Origin: Chloroflexi bacterium RBG_16_60_22
Lineage (GTDB): Bacteria > Chloroflexota > Dehalococcoidia > Dehalococcoidales > RBG-16-60-22
Assembly (NCBI GenBank): GCA_001796935.1
Contig: MGNX01000032.1
Coordinates: forward strand, 8,894-33,239
Direction: 5' to 3'
DNA length: 24,346 nt
Shown: positions 1 to 7,180 of the stretch, piece by piece
Layout: each line of letters begins with the position of its first letter
Numbering within the stretch: the first letter of the stretch is position 1
Notes under the pieces: generated by a model
Told to the model about the DNA's origin: nothing
Databases searched by the model: none
Seen by the model: the letters and a program-made list of their open reading frames with translations, nothing else
Position numbers and translations under genes: made by a program

Positions 1-1
1 G

Positions 2-289
2 AACCCGCCCCAACCGCCCAGGAAGGTCACGGTGGACATGGTCGGCAGGAACGAGGTGCTGGGCTGGTCGGCCTTCGTCGAGCCGGATGCCTACATCCTC
101 ACCGCGGTCTGCCTGCAAAATACCCGGGCCCTCTCTATTAACAGCAGCAAGCTCCGGGCGCTCATGCAGCAGGACTGCCATCTCGGCTACGGCCTGCTCA
201 GCGGGCTTATCAAGGTGGCCAACTCCAGGTTCCACGAGACAATCCGCGTGCTGGTCAGCGAGCGCACCTTCGTGCCGGAAACAACGTGA
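2..289 (+). CDS. C-terminal part of a cyclic-nucleotide-binding-domain protein (5' end outside window)
   Basis: The reading frame is open from base 2 to the TGA at 287-289, so the gene begins before the window. The segment NEVLGWSAFVEP followed by an alternating beta pattern (ILTAVCLQNTRALSI) and a long helix matches the phosphate-binding cassette and C helix of the cNMP-binding (Crp/Fnr-type effector) fold. The cassette is degenerate: the canonical GE..G..AL....R.A pattern lacks the clear Arg that contacts cyclic phosphate. After the C helix the protein ends at VSERTFVPETT, with no helix-turn-helix, so this is not a complete Crp-type transcription factor. It may be a sensor domain attached to something upstream, for instance a transporter or a redox protein. 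The diheme cytochrome gene starts 75 bases downstream on the same strand, so the two may be co-transcribed. Confidence 0.7.
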   Translation, partial: NPPQPPRKVTVDMVGRNEVLGWSAFVEPDAYILTAVCLQNTRALSINSSKLRALMQQDCHLGYGLLSGLIKVANSRFHETIRVLVSERTFVPETT

Positions 290-364
290 CGGTATGAACG
301 CCACTTACCGGCGATGGAAATAATATGCCGGGCGTGGTGAAGGTAATAAAAAAGGAGGTAAATC

Positions 365-1099
365 ATGAAGAAACTGGGACTGGCGGTCTTATTATTAGCA
401 GGGCTTTTATTTGTCACTGCCTGCGGGGAATCCAAAGCTGACCCGGCCAGTATCGTCAGGGGAGGCACCGTGTATGATAACTGGTGGAAGGCGGCGGAAG
501 GGGCGGCGGAGCCAGGCGGTAACCAGCCCCTCTGGTCCCTGCAAAGCACCAACACCAGAAGCGGCACCGATACCTGGCGGTGCAAGGAGTGCCACGGCTG
601 GGATTACAAAGGCGCGGACGGGGCTTACGCCAGCGGTTCCCACGCCACCGGATTCCCCGGTATCTACAATGCCGGCACCAGTAAAAAGAAAAATGCCCTC
701 CTGGATATCATGAAAGGGGGCAATAATTCCGCGCACAACTTCTCCCCGGCGCTGAGCGAGGCAGCCCTGACCGACGTGGTTAACTTTATCAGTGAAGGTA
801 TCATCGACGAGACCAAATACATTGACTACAAGACCAAGAAGGCAGTAGGGGCTGACGTCAGCAACGGCCAGCGGTTGTATACCAGTACTTGTCTCGCCTG
901 CCACGGGGCTGACGGAAAGATGATCGAATTCCATGATGGCGAGTGGGTAGGTACTCTGGCTAACGATAACCCCTGGGAAGTGCTTCACAAGATAAGGTTC
1001 GGGCAACCGGGCACCCCCATGCCGGCGGGAGTAGCCAGCGGCTGGAGTACTGATGACGCCGTGGACGTGCTGGGCTATGCCCAGACGCTTCCGGAATAG
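365..1099 (+). CDS. Diheme c-type cytochrome lipoprotein
   Basis: This 244-residue protein has a lipoprotein signal peptide (about residues 1-19) with lipobox VTAC, so Cys20 should be lipidated and the protein held on the outer face of the membrane. Two heme c sites are visible: CKECH at 73-77 and CLACH at 176-180. TPMPAG near residue 219 supplies a likely Met axial ligand for the second heme; a ligand for the first is less clear (Met116 in LDIMKGG is possible). The spacing suggests two cytochrome c domains in tandem. The start is well supported by AAAGGAGGT ending about 5 bases before the ATG. It lies upstream of an SPFH gene and of an Fe-S/NrfD/cytochrome cluster and probably relays electrons to or from that quinol module. 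The exact partner is inferred. Confidence 0.9.
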   Translation: MKKLGLAVLLLAGLLFVTACGESKADPASIVRGGTVYDNWWKAAEGAAEPGGNQPLWSLQSTNTRSGTDTWRCKECHGWDYKGADGAYASGSHATGFPGIYNAGTSKKKNALLDIMKGGNNSAHNFSPALSEAALTDVVNFISEGIIDETKYIDYKTKKAVGADVSNGQRLYTSTCLACHGADGKMIEFHDGEWVGTLANDNPWEVLHKIRFGQPGTPMPAGVASGWSTDDAVDVLGYAQTLPE

Positions 1100-1150
1100 C
1101 GGCTTTCCAGTTTCGAGGAGCTTTGAATCAAGCGCCTCGTACCTGAACGA

Positions 1151-1179
1151 GACGGGGGAAGCCACCGGCTTCCCCCGTC
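1151..1179 (+). terminator. Perfect 13-bp hairpin between the cytochrome and SPFH genes
   Basis: Bases 1151-1163 (GACGGGGGAAGCC) are exactly complementary to 1167-1179, with loop ACC. The hairpin is very GC-rich. The following GTTATGAAGTATTT is only mildly T-rich, so it is either a weak intrinsic terminator or an mRNA processing or stability element that lowers SPFH expression relative to the cytochrome. Confidence 0.6.
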
Positions 1180-1248
1180 GTTATGAAGTATTTGGCCCGT
1201 ACTCGGGCAAAAGGATACCCCGGGAGACGTAAAAAGGGAGGTCGGATA

Positions 1249-2004
1249 ATGAATCCATGGATTATTTTTCTCATCGTCGTCGTGGTGCTGGTGCTCCTGG
1301 CCGCCGCTATCAGGATTGTCAAACAGTACGAGCGCGGCGTGATACTCCGTTTCGGCAAGCTGGCCGGGGTGAGAAATCCCGGTTTTAACCTGATTATCCC
1401 CATCGTGGACCATATGATAAAAATCAGCCTCCGCATCGTCACTACGGTGCTGGAACCCCAGGAGATAATCACCCGGGACAACGTGACCGTCCGGGTGGAT
1501 GCGGTGGTGTATTTCATGGTAATCGACCCCACCAAGGCCGTGATTAATGTTGAACAGTACCGCCAGGCTATTATCCAGCTGGCGCTGACCACGCTCCGGA
1601 GCGTTTTAGGGCAGTCGGAGCTCGACGAGCTGCTGGCCCACCGCGACCAGATTAACCTCCGGTTGCGGCAGATTATCGACGAGCAGAGCGAAGAGCCCTG
1701 GGGGGTCAGGGCGACGCTGGTCGAGGTCAAGGACGTCCTCCTGCCCGAGGACATGCAGCGGGCGATGGCCCGCCAGGCCGAGGCGGAGCGGGAAAAACGC
1801 GCCAAGGTCATTCACGCCGAAGGTGAGCGCCTGGCCGCCGCGACGCTGGCGGAAGCCGCCAAAATTATTCATAACCAGCCCGCCGCCCTCCAGCTGCGCT
1901 ACCTGCAGACCCTGGTGGAGATGTCCGGCGAGCGGAACAGCACCATCATACCGTTGACCGTTGATATCCTGAGCGCGCTCTCCCGGGGAACCTCCCCGAA
2001 GTAG
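1249..2004 (+). CDS. SPFH/stomatin-like (slipin) membrane protein
   Basis: A 251-residue protein with one N-terminal membrane segment (about residues 4-22, IIFLIVVVVLVLLAAAI) and then an SPFH/band-7 domain (about 24-190: QYERGVILRFGKLAGVRNPG, ITRDNVTVRVDAVVYF, DVLLPEDMQRAMARQAEAE). A charged helical stretch (about 170-205) probably forms a coiled coil for oligomerisation. The C-terminal part (ALQLRYLQTL...IIPLTVDIL) is typical of bacterial stomatins/slipins. Family members form membrane microdomain scaffolds and often sit beside an NfeD partner, but no NfeD gene is seen here. The ATG at 1249 is preferred over an in-frame ATG at 1183 because AAAAAGGGAGGT ends 6 bases before it and the family begins at the membrane helix. 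Its place between electron-transfer genes suggests a role in organising or stabilising that membrane complex; this is inference. Confidence 0.88.
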   Translation: MNPWIIFLIVVVVLVLLAAAIRIVKQYERGVILRFGKLAGVRNPGFNLIIPIVDHMIKISLRIVTTVLEPQEIITRDNVTVRVDAVVYFMVIDPTKAVINVEQYRQAIIQLALTTLRSVLGQSELDELLAHRDQINLRLRQIIDEQSEEPWGVRATLVEVKDVLLPEDMQRAMARQAEAEREKRAKVIHAEGERLAAATLAEAAKIIHNQPAALQLRYLQTLVEMSGERNSTIIPLTVDILSALSRGTSPK

Positions 2005-2012
2005 CGCCCAGC

Positions 2013-2030
2013 CACCGCGGCCGGTGTTTT
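2013..2030 (+). terminator. Small hairpin followed by four T, after the SPFH gene
   Basis: CACCG (2013-2017) pairs with CGGTG (2022-2026) around a 4-base loop and is followed directly by TTTT. The stem has only 5 bp, so termination would be weak; readthrough into the Fe-S gene 64 bases further on is likely. Confidence 0.3.
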
Positions 2031-2093
2031 GCCGTCAGCACGGAGCCGGGGCTATGGCGCATCCAGAGGCAGCTGGTGACAGAAGGAGTTTCG

Positions 2094-3014
2094 GTGCAGC
2101 GTAAAGACAAGAGGCTTACGAGACGACAGTTCATTAAGGGATTCACCGGCACGCTGGGTTTGCTGGCTGCCGCGGCCTACCCGGTATCGGGACTGCTCAA
2201 GCCGGCCAGGGCCGCGGAAGGCCACACCGGAGAAACGGCGTCTGATGCCCGGAACCGCGCCTGGTGCATGGTAATCGACCTGAAAAGATGTGATGGTTGC
2301 ATCGGGCTGGGAACGCCGCCGCAGTGCACCCAGGCCTGCATCAACGGCCATTACGTACCCAAGGGGCAGGAGTGGATTCAGGTCTATGAGGCGGACCTGC
2401 CCGGCGGCGGCACCTATTTCATGCCCACCCCGTGCTACCAGTGCGAGAACCCTCCCTGTGTCAACGTTTGCCCGGTAGCCGCCACCTACCGTGACCGGGA
2501 CGGCGTGGTCCTCATCGACCACCGGCGCTGCATCGGCTGCCGGATGTGCATGGGTGCCTGTCCCTATCACCGGCGCTTCTTCAACTGGGGCCAGCCGGAG
2601 CTCCCTCCCGAGGCTGCCCTGGCCGAATACTCACCCCTTTACCCGGTCCCGGCCGTCCGGGGGACGGTAATCAAGTGCATGTTCTGCGCCCACTTGTTGC
2701 GTGACGGCAAGCTTCCCATGTGCGTGCAGGGATGCCCCAGGAAGGTCCTTTACATGGGCGACCTCAACGAGGATGTTGCCAGCAATGGCGTGGAGGTGGT
2801 GAAGCTGTCCATGTTCCTGGATACCCACAACGCCTACCGGTACAAGGAAGACCTGGGGACGCAGCCCCGCATCTTTTATCTGCCCGGCCACGGCCAGGCC
2901 TTCGGCCGGAAACCCAACGACCCCCGCCCGCTGCAACCGCCGGTATGGGGCTGGGGAGGCGACGGCTATGATAACCGTCCCGGCCCCTGGCCCTGGGGGG
3001 AGGAGGCCCGATGA
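2094..3014 (+). CDS. TAT-exported four-cluster ferredoxin subunit (DmsB/PsrB/NrfC type)
   Basis: A 306-residue electron-transfer subunit. The N terminus carries a twin-arginine signal (TRRQFIK at 9-15, then hydrophobic residues and ARAAEG near 39-43), so the folded protein is exported. Sixteen Cys form four [4Fe-4S] sites: 66/69/78/82, 114/117/122/126, 146/149/152/156 and 195/198/210/214. This is the DmsB/NrfC/PsrB pattern, in which the subunit links a membrane quinol protein to a catalytic subunit or cytochrome. The start is a GTG at 2094 preceded by AGAAGGAG with 6-base spacing; an in-frame GTG at 2076 would add six residues but has no ribosome site. It overlaps the NrfD gene by 4 bases (ATGA), so the two are translationally coupled. 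No molybdopterin partner lies in the window. Confidence 0.92.
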   Translation: MQRKDKRLTRRQFIKGFTGTLGLLAAAAYPVSGLLKPARAAEGHTGETASDARNRAWCMVIDLKRCDGCIGLGTPPQCTQACINGHYVPKGQEWIQVYEADLPGGGTYFMPTPCYQCENPPCVNVCPVAATYRDRDGVVLIDHRRCIGCRMCMGACPYHRRFFNWGQPELPPEAALAEYSPLYPVPAVRGTVIKCMFCAHLLRDGKLPMCVQGCPRKVLYMGDLNEDVASNGVEVVKLSMFLDTHNAYRYKEDLGTQPRIFYLPGHGQAFGRKPNDPRPLQPPVWGWGGDGYDNRPGPWPWGEEAR

Positions 3015-4369
3015 GGTTCGGCGGCGCCGAAAATTACTCCGAGCGCCTGGAGCGTACTGTCCTCAGCCCGCTGGCCCGGACCAGTAACCGGTATTATTAC
3101 TTTCTCTTCTTCCTCGCGGCGGTGGTCCTCTGGGGACTCTACGCCTTTATCGTGCAGCTGAGCTACGGCCTTGAGGTCACCGGCATGCGCGATATCGTCA
3201 TCTGGGGGCTCTACCTGGTAAACTTCGTCTTCTTCATCGGTATCAGCCATGCCGGGACGCTTATCTCGGCCATCCTGCGCGTCACCCACGCCCAGTGGCG
3301 CACCTCCGTAACGCGCATGGCCGAACTGATAACGGTGGTGGCTATATCCGTCGGGGCTTTAATGCCCATCATCGACCTGGGGCGACCGGACCGGGTATGG
3401 CATATCATCGTTTACGGTCGGTTCCAGTCGCCCCTCATGTGGGATATCGTGTCCATCACGTCCTACCTTACCGGCAGCCTCATCTATCTCTATCTGCCGC
3501 TTATCCCGGACTTCGCCCTGATGCGGGACCGCCTCGGCCAGGAAGCGTCATCCCTCAAGCGGAAGCTCTATACCTTTCTCGCGGTGGGATGGCGCAACAC
3601 CCCCCAGCAGCGTCACCGCCTGGAGAAGGCCATCGGCATCATGGCGGTCCTCATTATCCCCATCGCCGTTTCCGTCCACACCGTGGTATCGTTCGTCTTT
3701 TCCATGCTGCTGCGGCCCGGCTGGGACAGCACCATCTTCGGGATTTACTTCGTCATCGGGGCCATCTTCTCCGGCATCGCTTCCATCATCATCGTCATGG
3801 CCATCTTCCGTAAGTTCTTCCACCTCGAGGAGTACATCACGGAAAGGCATTTCCGCAACCTGGGTTACCTCCTGATTGTCTCGCTGGCCCTCTATCTCTA
3901 CCTGACCGTCAGCGAGTACCTGACGGTGGGCTACAAGCTGGAAGTGGAGGAGAAACACCTGCTGGAAATCCTGATGTTCGGGAAAAACGCCCTCTGGTTC
4001 TGGTCTTTCGTGGTGGGAGGCATGGTGATGCCGGCGTTTCTCATCGTCTTCCGCAAGCTTCCTACCGTTCCCCGACTGGTAACCGCATCGGTGCTGGTCA
4101 ACATCGGGATGTGGATCAAGCGGTTCGTTATCGTTATCCCCACTCTGGAGGTGCCCCTGATGCCCTTCGAGTTCGGGGCCTATCACCCGTCCTGGGTGGA
4201 ATGGTCGATTACCGCCGGGGCCTTCGCCGCCTTCATCCTTATTTTTGCGATTCTGGCCAAGGTCATACCGCTTATTTCAATCTGGGAGGTGGCCGAGGAG
4301 ACCGGAGCGGCGCAGCCTTTACCGGAGCCTTCAGCTGAGTCCCGGGGGGTGGTGAGGAGAGCCCTATGA
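3011..4369 (+). CDS. NrfD/PsrC-family quinol-interacting membrane subunit, ActC-like
   Basis: A 452-residue polytopic protein with about ten membrane segments (approximate residues 29-50, 62-88, 105-121, 145-165, 207-235, 241-266, 284-304, 325-348, 355-378, 398-420). Stretches such as GISHAGTLISAILR, THAQWRTSVTRMAE, RPGWDSTIFGIYFVIGAIF and the carboxyl-rich GLYLVNF region resemble NrfD subunits of alternative complex III (ActC/ActF) more than the short PsrC/NrfD proteins. The family oxidises or reduces quinones in the membrane without heme and passes electrons to a four-cluster ferredoxin, here the gene just upstream. It overlaps both neighbours by ATGA junctions, giving a coupled Fe-S/NrfD/cytochrome trio. 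Assignment to a complete complex III is not possible because the ActA, ActB, ActD and ActF partners are not seen. Confidence 0.9.
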   Translation: MRFGGAENYSERLERTVLSPLARTSNRYYYFLFFLAAVVLWGLYAFIVQLSYGLEVTGMRDIVIWGLYLVNFVFFIGISHAGTLISAILRVTHAQWRTSVTRMAELITVVAISVGALMPIIDLGRPDRVWHIIVYGRFQSPLMWDIVSITSYLTGSLIYLYLPLIPDFALMRDRLGQEASSLKRKLYTFLAVGWRNTPQQRHRLEKAIGIMAVLIIPIAVSVHTVVSFVFSMLLRPGWDSTIFGIYFVIGAIFSGIASIIIVMAIFRKFFHLEEYITERHFRNLGYLLIVSLALYLYLTVSEYLTVGYKLEVEEKHLLEILMFGKNALWFWSFVVGGMVMPAFLIVFRKLPTVPRLVTASVLVNIGMWIKRFVIVIPTLEVPLMPFEFGAYHPSWVEWSITAGAFAAFILIFAILAKVIPLISIWEVAEETGAAQPLPEPSAESRGVVRRAL

Positions 4370-5445
4370 GAGCCAGACTACTATTCCCGGCGGTGATGGC
4401 GGCCATTTTCCTGGTGACGGTGCTGGCCGTGGTGGTCTATGCCCAGGACGGCGAAACCCCGCCCCCCTATGCCGGCCAGAAGAACCCGTTTCCCTGGGAC
4501 GACGCCTCGGCGCAGGGGGCCGGTAAGGATATCTTCCAGCGCTCCTGCCAGGGCTGCCACGGCCCCGCCGGTGCCGGCATCGCGGCGGCGGACTTCAGCA
4601 CCGGCGATTTTTCTCAAAAGCTGGAGGCGCAGCCGGACTTCTATTTCTGGAAGTTAAGCGAAGGCGAGCTCAGCAAGGGGATGCCCCCCTTTAAGTCCTC
4701 CCTCTCCGATGACGAGCGCTGGCAGATACTGACCTACCTCCGGGTAATCGGGGAGACCGCCCCCCCGGAGCCGGAAGTCCCACCGGCCGCCGGACCCGTC
4801 CCGGCCGGAGACTTTACGCTGCAGCTGCTGGCACCGGAAAAAGCGGAGGCGGGGCAGGTGCTTACCTTGAGCGCCGCCCTGCGGGATGCGCAGAACCAGC
4901 CCGTCGCGGGGAAGCTGGTGAAATTTTATACCAAAGCCGACTTTTTCACCACCGGGCTGATGGAAATAGGGGATGCCGTGACCGATGATAACGGCATGGC
5001 GGTCATGGAATACGTCCCCCGGCAGAGCGGCGAGGTGGAAATACGGGCATCATACGCCTCGGCGGAGGCCGCGGTCACCGTCATCTTTCCGGAAGAAGGA
5101 AAGGCCTTTTACCATACCGAGGTAGGTATCCAGTTCCCCGCCCTGGGCGAGGGACGGTTTATCGGACCGGAGGAGCTCCAGCTCGGCGAGCAGGGCCACG
5201 CCCCGGCCACCGTTTTCCGACTCCCCAGCGGGACGCTTTTCTGGCTGGCGCCGATTCTCTGGCTGGCGATGACCATCTGGGTAGTCTATTTTTACGTGCT
5301 CTACCAGGTATTCCGCATCCCCGTTCCTGACGACACGACGGAAACAGACACCCGGCGAATACCCATAATCGGCATGGTGTTCGTGGCCGTGGTGGGGCTC
5401 GTCCTGGTACTGATGCTGGTCACCAGCCCCATTTCCCACCCGTAG
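4366..5445 (+). CDS. Membrane-anchored monoheme cytochrome c with Ig-like domain
   Basis: A 359-residue protein built from distinct parts: a signal peptide or N-terminal anchor (about 5-26), a monoheme cytochrome c domain with CQGCH at 61-65 and likely Met ligand Met106 in KGMPPF, a Pro-rich linker (131-148), a beta-sandwich domain of the Ig-like type (about 149-240; TLQLLAPEKAEAGQVLTL, NQPVAGKLVKFYT, TDDNGMAVMEYVP), and two C-terminal membrane helices (about 291-316 and 333-353). The heme domain should face the periplasm or extracellular side. The ATG overlaps the NrfD stop (ATGA), so it is coupled to the quinol subunit and is its probable electron partner. The joining of a cytochrome to an Ig-like domain and a helical hairpin is unusual; the Ig-like part may bind another subunit. 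The function of that domain is unknown. Confidence 0.85.
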   Translation: MRARLLFPAVMAAIFLVTVLAVVVYAQDGETPPPYAGQKNPFPWDDASAQGAGKDIFQRSCQGCHGPAGAGIAAADFSTGDFSQKLEAQPDFYFWKLSEGELSKGMPPFKSSLSDDERWQILTYLRVIGETAPPEPEVPPAAGPVPAGDFTLQLLAPEKAEAGQVLTLSAALRDAQNQPVAGKLVKFYTKADFFTTGLMEIGDAVTDDNGMAVMEYVPRQSGEVEIRASYASAEAAVTVIFPEEGKAFYHTEVGIQFPALGEGRFIGPEELQLGEQGHAPATVFRLPSGTLFWLAPILWLAMTIWVVYFYVLYQVFRIPVPDDTTETDTRRIPIIGMVFVAVVGLVLVLMLVTSPISHP

Positions 5446-5465
5446 CTTTTATTCGTTGTGTCAAA

Positions 5466-5542
5466 TGGTCGGGGCGCCCGGATTTGAACCGGGGACCTTC
5501 TGAACCCCATTCAGACGCGCTACCAAGCTGCGCTACGCCCCG
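5466..5542 (-). tRNA. tRNA-Pro, anticodon GGG, CCA encoded
   Basis: Read on the - strand, a complete cloverleaf is visible: acceptor CGGGGCG (5542-5536) pairing with CGCCCCG, D arm GCGC/GCGC, anticodon stem TCTGA/TCAGA around loop ATGGGGT (anticodon GGG), and T arm CCCGG-TTCAAAT-CCGGG. The discriminator A and CCA are encoded (5469-5466). It is convergent with the cytochrome gene, whose stop is 20 bases away. Confidence 0.96.
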
Positions 5543-5560
5543 CTTAGACCGTCGAGGAAA

Positions 5561-5569
5561 ATATTAGCA
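5561..5569 (-). promoter_or_regulatory. Extended -10 promoter for tRNA-Pro
   Basis: On the - strand the sequence TGC-TAATAT is an extended -10 element. The predicted start is near 5554, about 12 bases before the mature tRNA 5' end. No good -35 is seen, which fits an extended -10 promoter. Confidence 0.5.
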
Positions 5570-5669
5570 AATTCAGGGATATTTTCGCACAAAGTCAGCG
5601 CCGGCGTCAAACCGGAGCGGGTAATTTCCCCTCGCCAATAAAACTGATAACGGTATAGAAAATCTTATC

Positions 5670-5698
5670 TTGACACAACGGTGATGGTAGTGTAGATT
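5670..5698 (+). promoter_or_regulatory. Sigma-70 promoter for the C_GCAxxG/SDR operon
   Basis: TTGACA (5670-5675), a 17-base spacer, and TAGATT (5693-5698). The start would be near 5705, giving a leader of about 62 bases to the ATG at 5767. Confidence 0.7.
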
Positions 5699-5704
5699 TT
5701 CTTT

Positions 5705-5726
5705 GGCTGGCCCTTCCCGGCCGGCC
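5705..5726 (+). other. GC-rich hairpin at the 5' end of the leader
   Basis: GGCTGGCC (5705-5712) pairs with GGCCGGCC (5719-5726) with one G-U pair and a 6-base loop. It lies at the predicted transcript start and may protect the 5' end. It is not followed by a T run, so it is not a standard terminator. Confidence 0.4.
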
Positions 5727-5766
5727 TCTTATCACCGGCGGCAGTAATGAAAGCGGGGGCAAAACG

Positions 5767-6309
5767 ATGGCTCAGCTCACCAGGACGCGGGAAGAGATTA
5801 TCAACCGGGCGGCCGGGCTGGCGGTGGAATACGAGCAAAAGTACCGCGGCTGCTGTCAGTGCACTTTCCTGGCCATCGTCGATGCCCTGCGGTGGGGAGG
5901 GGTAGAAATCGTTACGGAGGACATCGCGGACCGCCTTTTTCCCGGCCTGTGCCTGCTCTCGGCGGGGGTGGGCATCACCAGCGACGGCTCCTGCGGCGCC
6001 GTCACCGGCAGCGTCCTGGCCATCGGCATGGGGCTGGGGGCGGCGCAGGGGATAGGGGGCCGGGACATGAGCACGGTGGGCCGCGGCTGCGAAGTGGTCC
6101 AGCGGGTAATTCTGGAAAAATATGACGAGAAATACCGCTCACAGCTCTGCAAGGATATCCAGCGGAAACGCTACGGAAAGTCGTGGGACTTCAAGATACC
6201 GGAGATGGGCGCCGAGTTCCTGGAGGTATCCGGCGGGTGCACCATCAAAGAGACCGCCGTGTGGGCCACGGAATGCATCCTCGACGAGGTCCAGGGAAGC
6301 CCGGTATAG
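5767..6309 (+). CDS. C_GCAxxG_C_C family putative redox/metal protein
   Basis: A 180-residue soluble protein rich in Cys (29, 30, 32, 62, 76, 108, 128, 158, 170). The central GSCGAVTGSVLAIG around residues 75-88, with Cys before and after it, matches the C_GCAxxG_C_C family, small proteins thought to bind a metal or redox cofactor and often found beside oxidoreductases or methyltransferases in anaerobes. The biochemical role of the family is not established. The ATG is preceded by a purine-rich GCGGGGGCAAAA stretch. The SDR gene follows after 32 bases and probably shares its transcript, so the two may handle the same substrate. The gene is convergent with the methyltransferase cluster downstream. 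Confidence 0.85.
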   Translation: MAQLTRTREEIINRAAGLAVEYEQKYRGCCQCTFLAIVDALRWGGVEIVTEDIADRLFPGLCLLSAGVGITSDGSCGAVTGSVLAIGMGLGAAQGIGGRDMSTVGRGCEVVQRVILEKYDEKYRSQLCKDIQRKRYGKSWDFKIPEMGAEFLEVSGGCTIKETAVWATECILDEVQGSPV

Positions 6310-6341
6310 ATTTTATAATCGCAACGCCGAAGGAGGAAGTC

Positions 6342-7109
6342 ATGTCACCTGTTTTAAAGGATAAGGTAGCCGTCATCACCGGGGCCGGACGCGGCCTGGG
6401 CAAGGCCTTCGCCCTGAAATACGCCGAAGAGGGGGCCAGGCTGCTGCTGCCGGATATCAGCCTGGAGCGGGCCGAGGGCACGGTCAAGGAGATTAAGGCT
6501 AAGGGGGGCCGGGCGGCTGCCATGATGACCGATATCTCCTCGGAGGAAGCTACCAAAGAGATGGCGGACCGGGTGATGGAGCTGTACGGCCGGGTGGATA
6601 TCCTGGTGAACAATGCCGCCATCTGGTACGGACTCGATATCACGCCCTGGGACGCCTGGACGGTGGAGGACTGGGAGCGCATTTTAAAGGTGAACGTCAT
6701 CGGCACCTGGCTGTGCTGCAAGGCCATCGCCCCGCTGATGGCCAGGGGGGGCGGCGGCAAGATTATCAACATCGCCTCCAACGTGGCCCAGGTGCCAGCA
6801 GCGCAGGTCTTCCTGCCCTATGCCTGCAGCAAGGGGACGGTCTATACCCTGACCCACGCCCTGGCCCGGGCCCTGGGGCCGTCGAAGATTAACGTCAACG
6901 CCATCGCCCCGGGCTACACCGCCTCCGAGGCCAGCCTGAACCAGCGTGACGCCGAGGGGACCTTCAAGCTGGCGACCTCCGAGCAGACGTTCCAGCGCCG
7001 CGAGCAGCCGGAAGACCTGCTGGGGGCGGCCGTCTTTTTGGCCTCGGCGGCCTCCGACTTCATGACGGGGCAGGTGCTCTACGTCGACGGCGGCACCGTG
7101 ATGCTCTAG
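6342..7109 (+). CDS. Short-chain dehydrogenase/reductase (SDR), classical type
   Basis: A 255-residue NAD(P)-dependent oxidoreductase, the usual length for classical SDRs. It shows the Rossmann motif TGAGRGLG (13-20), the structural NNAA (90-93), the Asn of KVNVIG (118), and the catalytic Ser146, Tyr160 and Lys164 (YACSK). The AIAPGYT segment after the active site and the C-terminal YVDGGTVML are typical of FabG-like and sugar or alcohol dehydrogenases. Asp38 at the end of the second strand (LLPDIS) favours NAD over NADP. The start at 6342 is chosen because AAGGAGGAAG lies a few bases upstream and the Rossmann motif then falls in its usual place; an in-frame start at 6183 would overlap the preceding gene by 127 bases. 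The substrate cannot be told from sequence. Confidence 0.93.
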   Translation: MSPVLKDKVAVITGAGRGLGKAFALKYAEEGARLLLPDISLERAEGTVKEIKAKGGRAAAMMTDISSEEATKEMADRVMELYGRVDILVNNAAIWYGLDITPWDAWTVEDWERILKVNVIGTWLCCKAIAPLMARGGGGKIINIASNVAQVPAAQVFLPYACSKGTVYTLTHALARALGPSKINVNAIAPGYTASEASLNQRDAEGTFKLATSEQTFQRREQPEDLLGAAVFLASAASDFMTGQVLYVDGGTVML

Positions 7110-7122
7110 CGGCAAGAACCAC

Positions 7123-7149
7123 CGGGAGGCCGCCCGCCGCGACCTCCCG
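7123..7149. terminator. Hairpin between convergent SDR and methyltransferase genes
   Basis: CGGGAGG-C-CGC (7123-7133) pairs with GCG-A-CCTCCCG (7139-7149), a 10-bp stem with one mismatch and a 5-base loop. It sits between convergent genes and could terminate from either side, although no clear T run follows. Confidence 0.5.
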
Positions 7150-7165
7150 CTCGTCGTTCAATGCA

Positions 7166-7180
7166 CCGCCGGGTCGGCGG
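7166..7180. terminator. Second hairpin at the methyltransferase stop codon
   Basis: CCGCCG (7166-7171) pairs exactly with CGGCGG (7175-7180) around a 3-base loop, directly next to the - strand stop codon. It probably works with the neighbouring hairpin as a boundary between convergent transcripts. Confidence 0.4.

Noticed and set aside
407..1165. Long antisense frame over the cytochrome gene
   Set aside because: It lies opposite a clear cytochrome with heme motifs and has no ribosome site; a codon-bias shadow.
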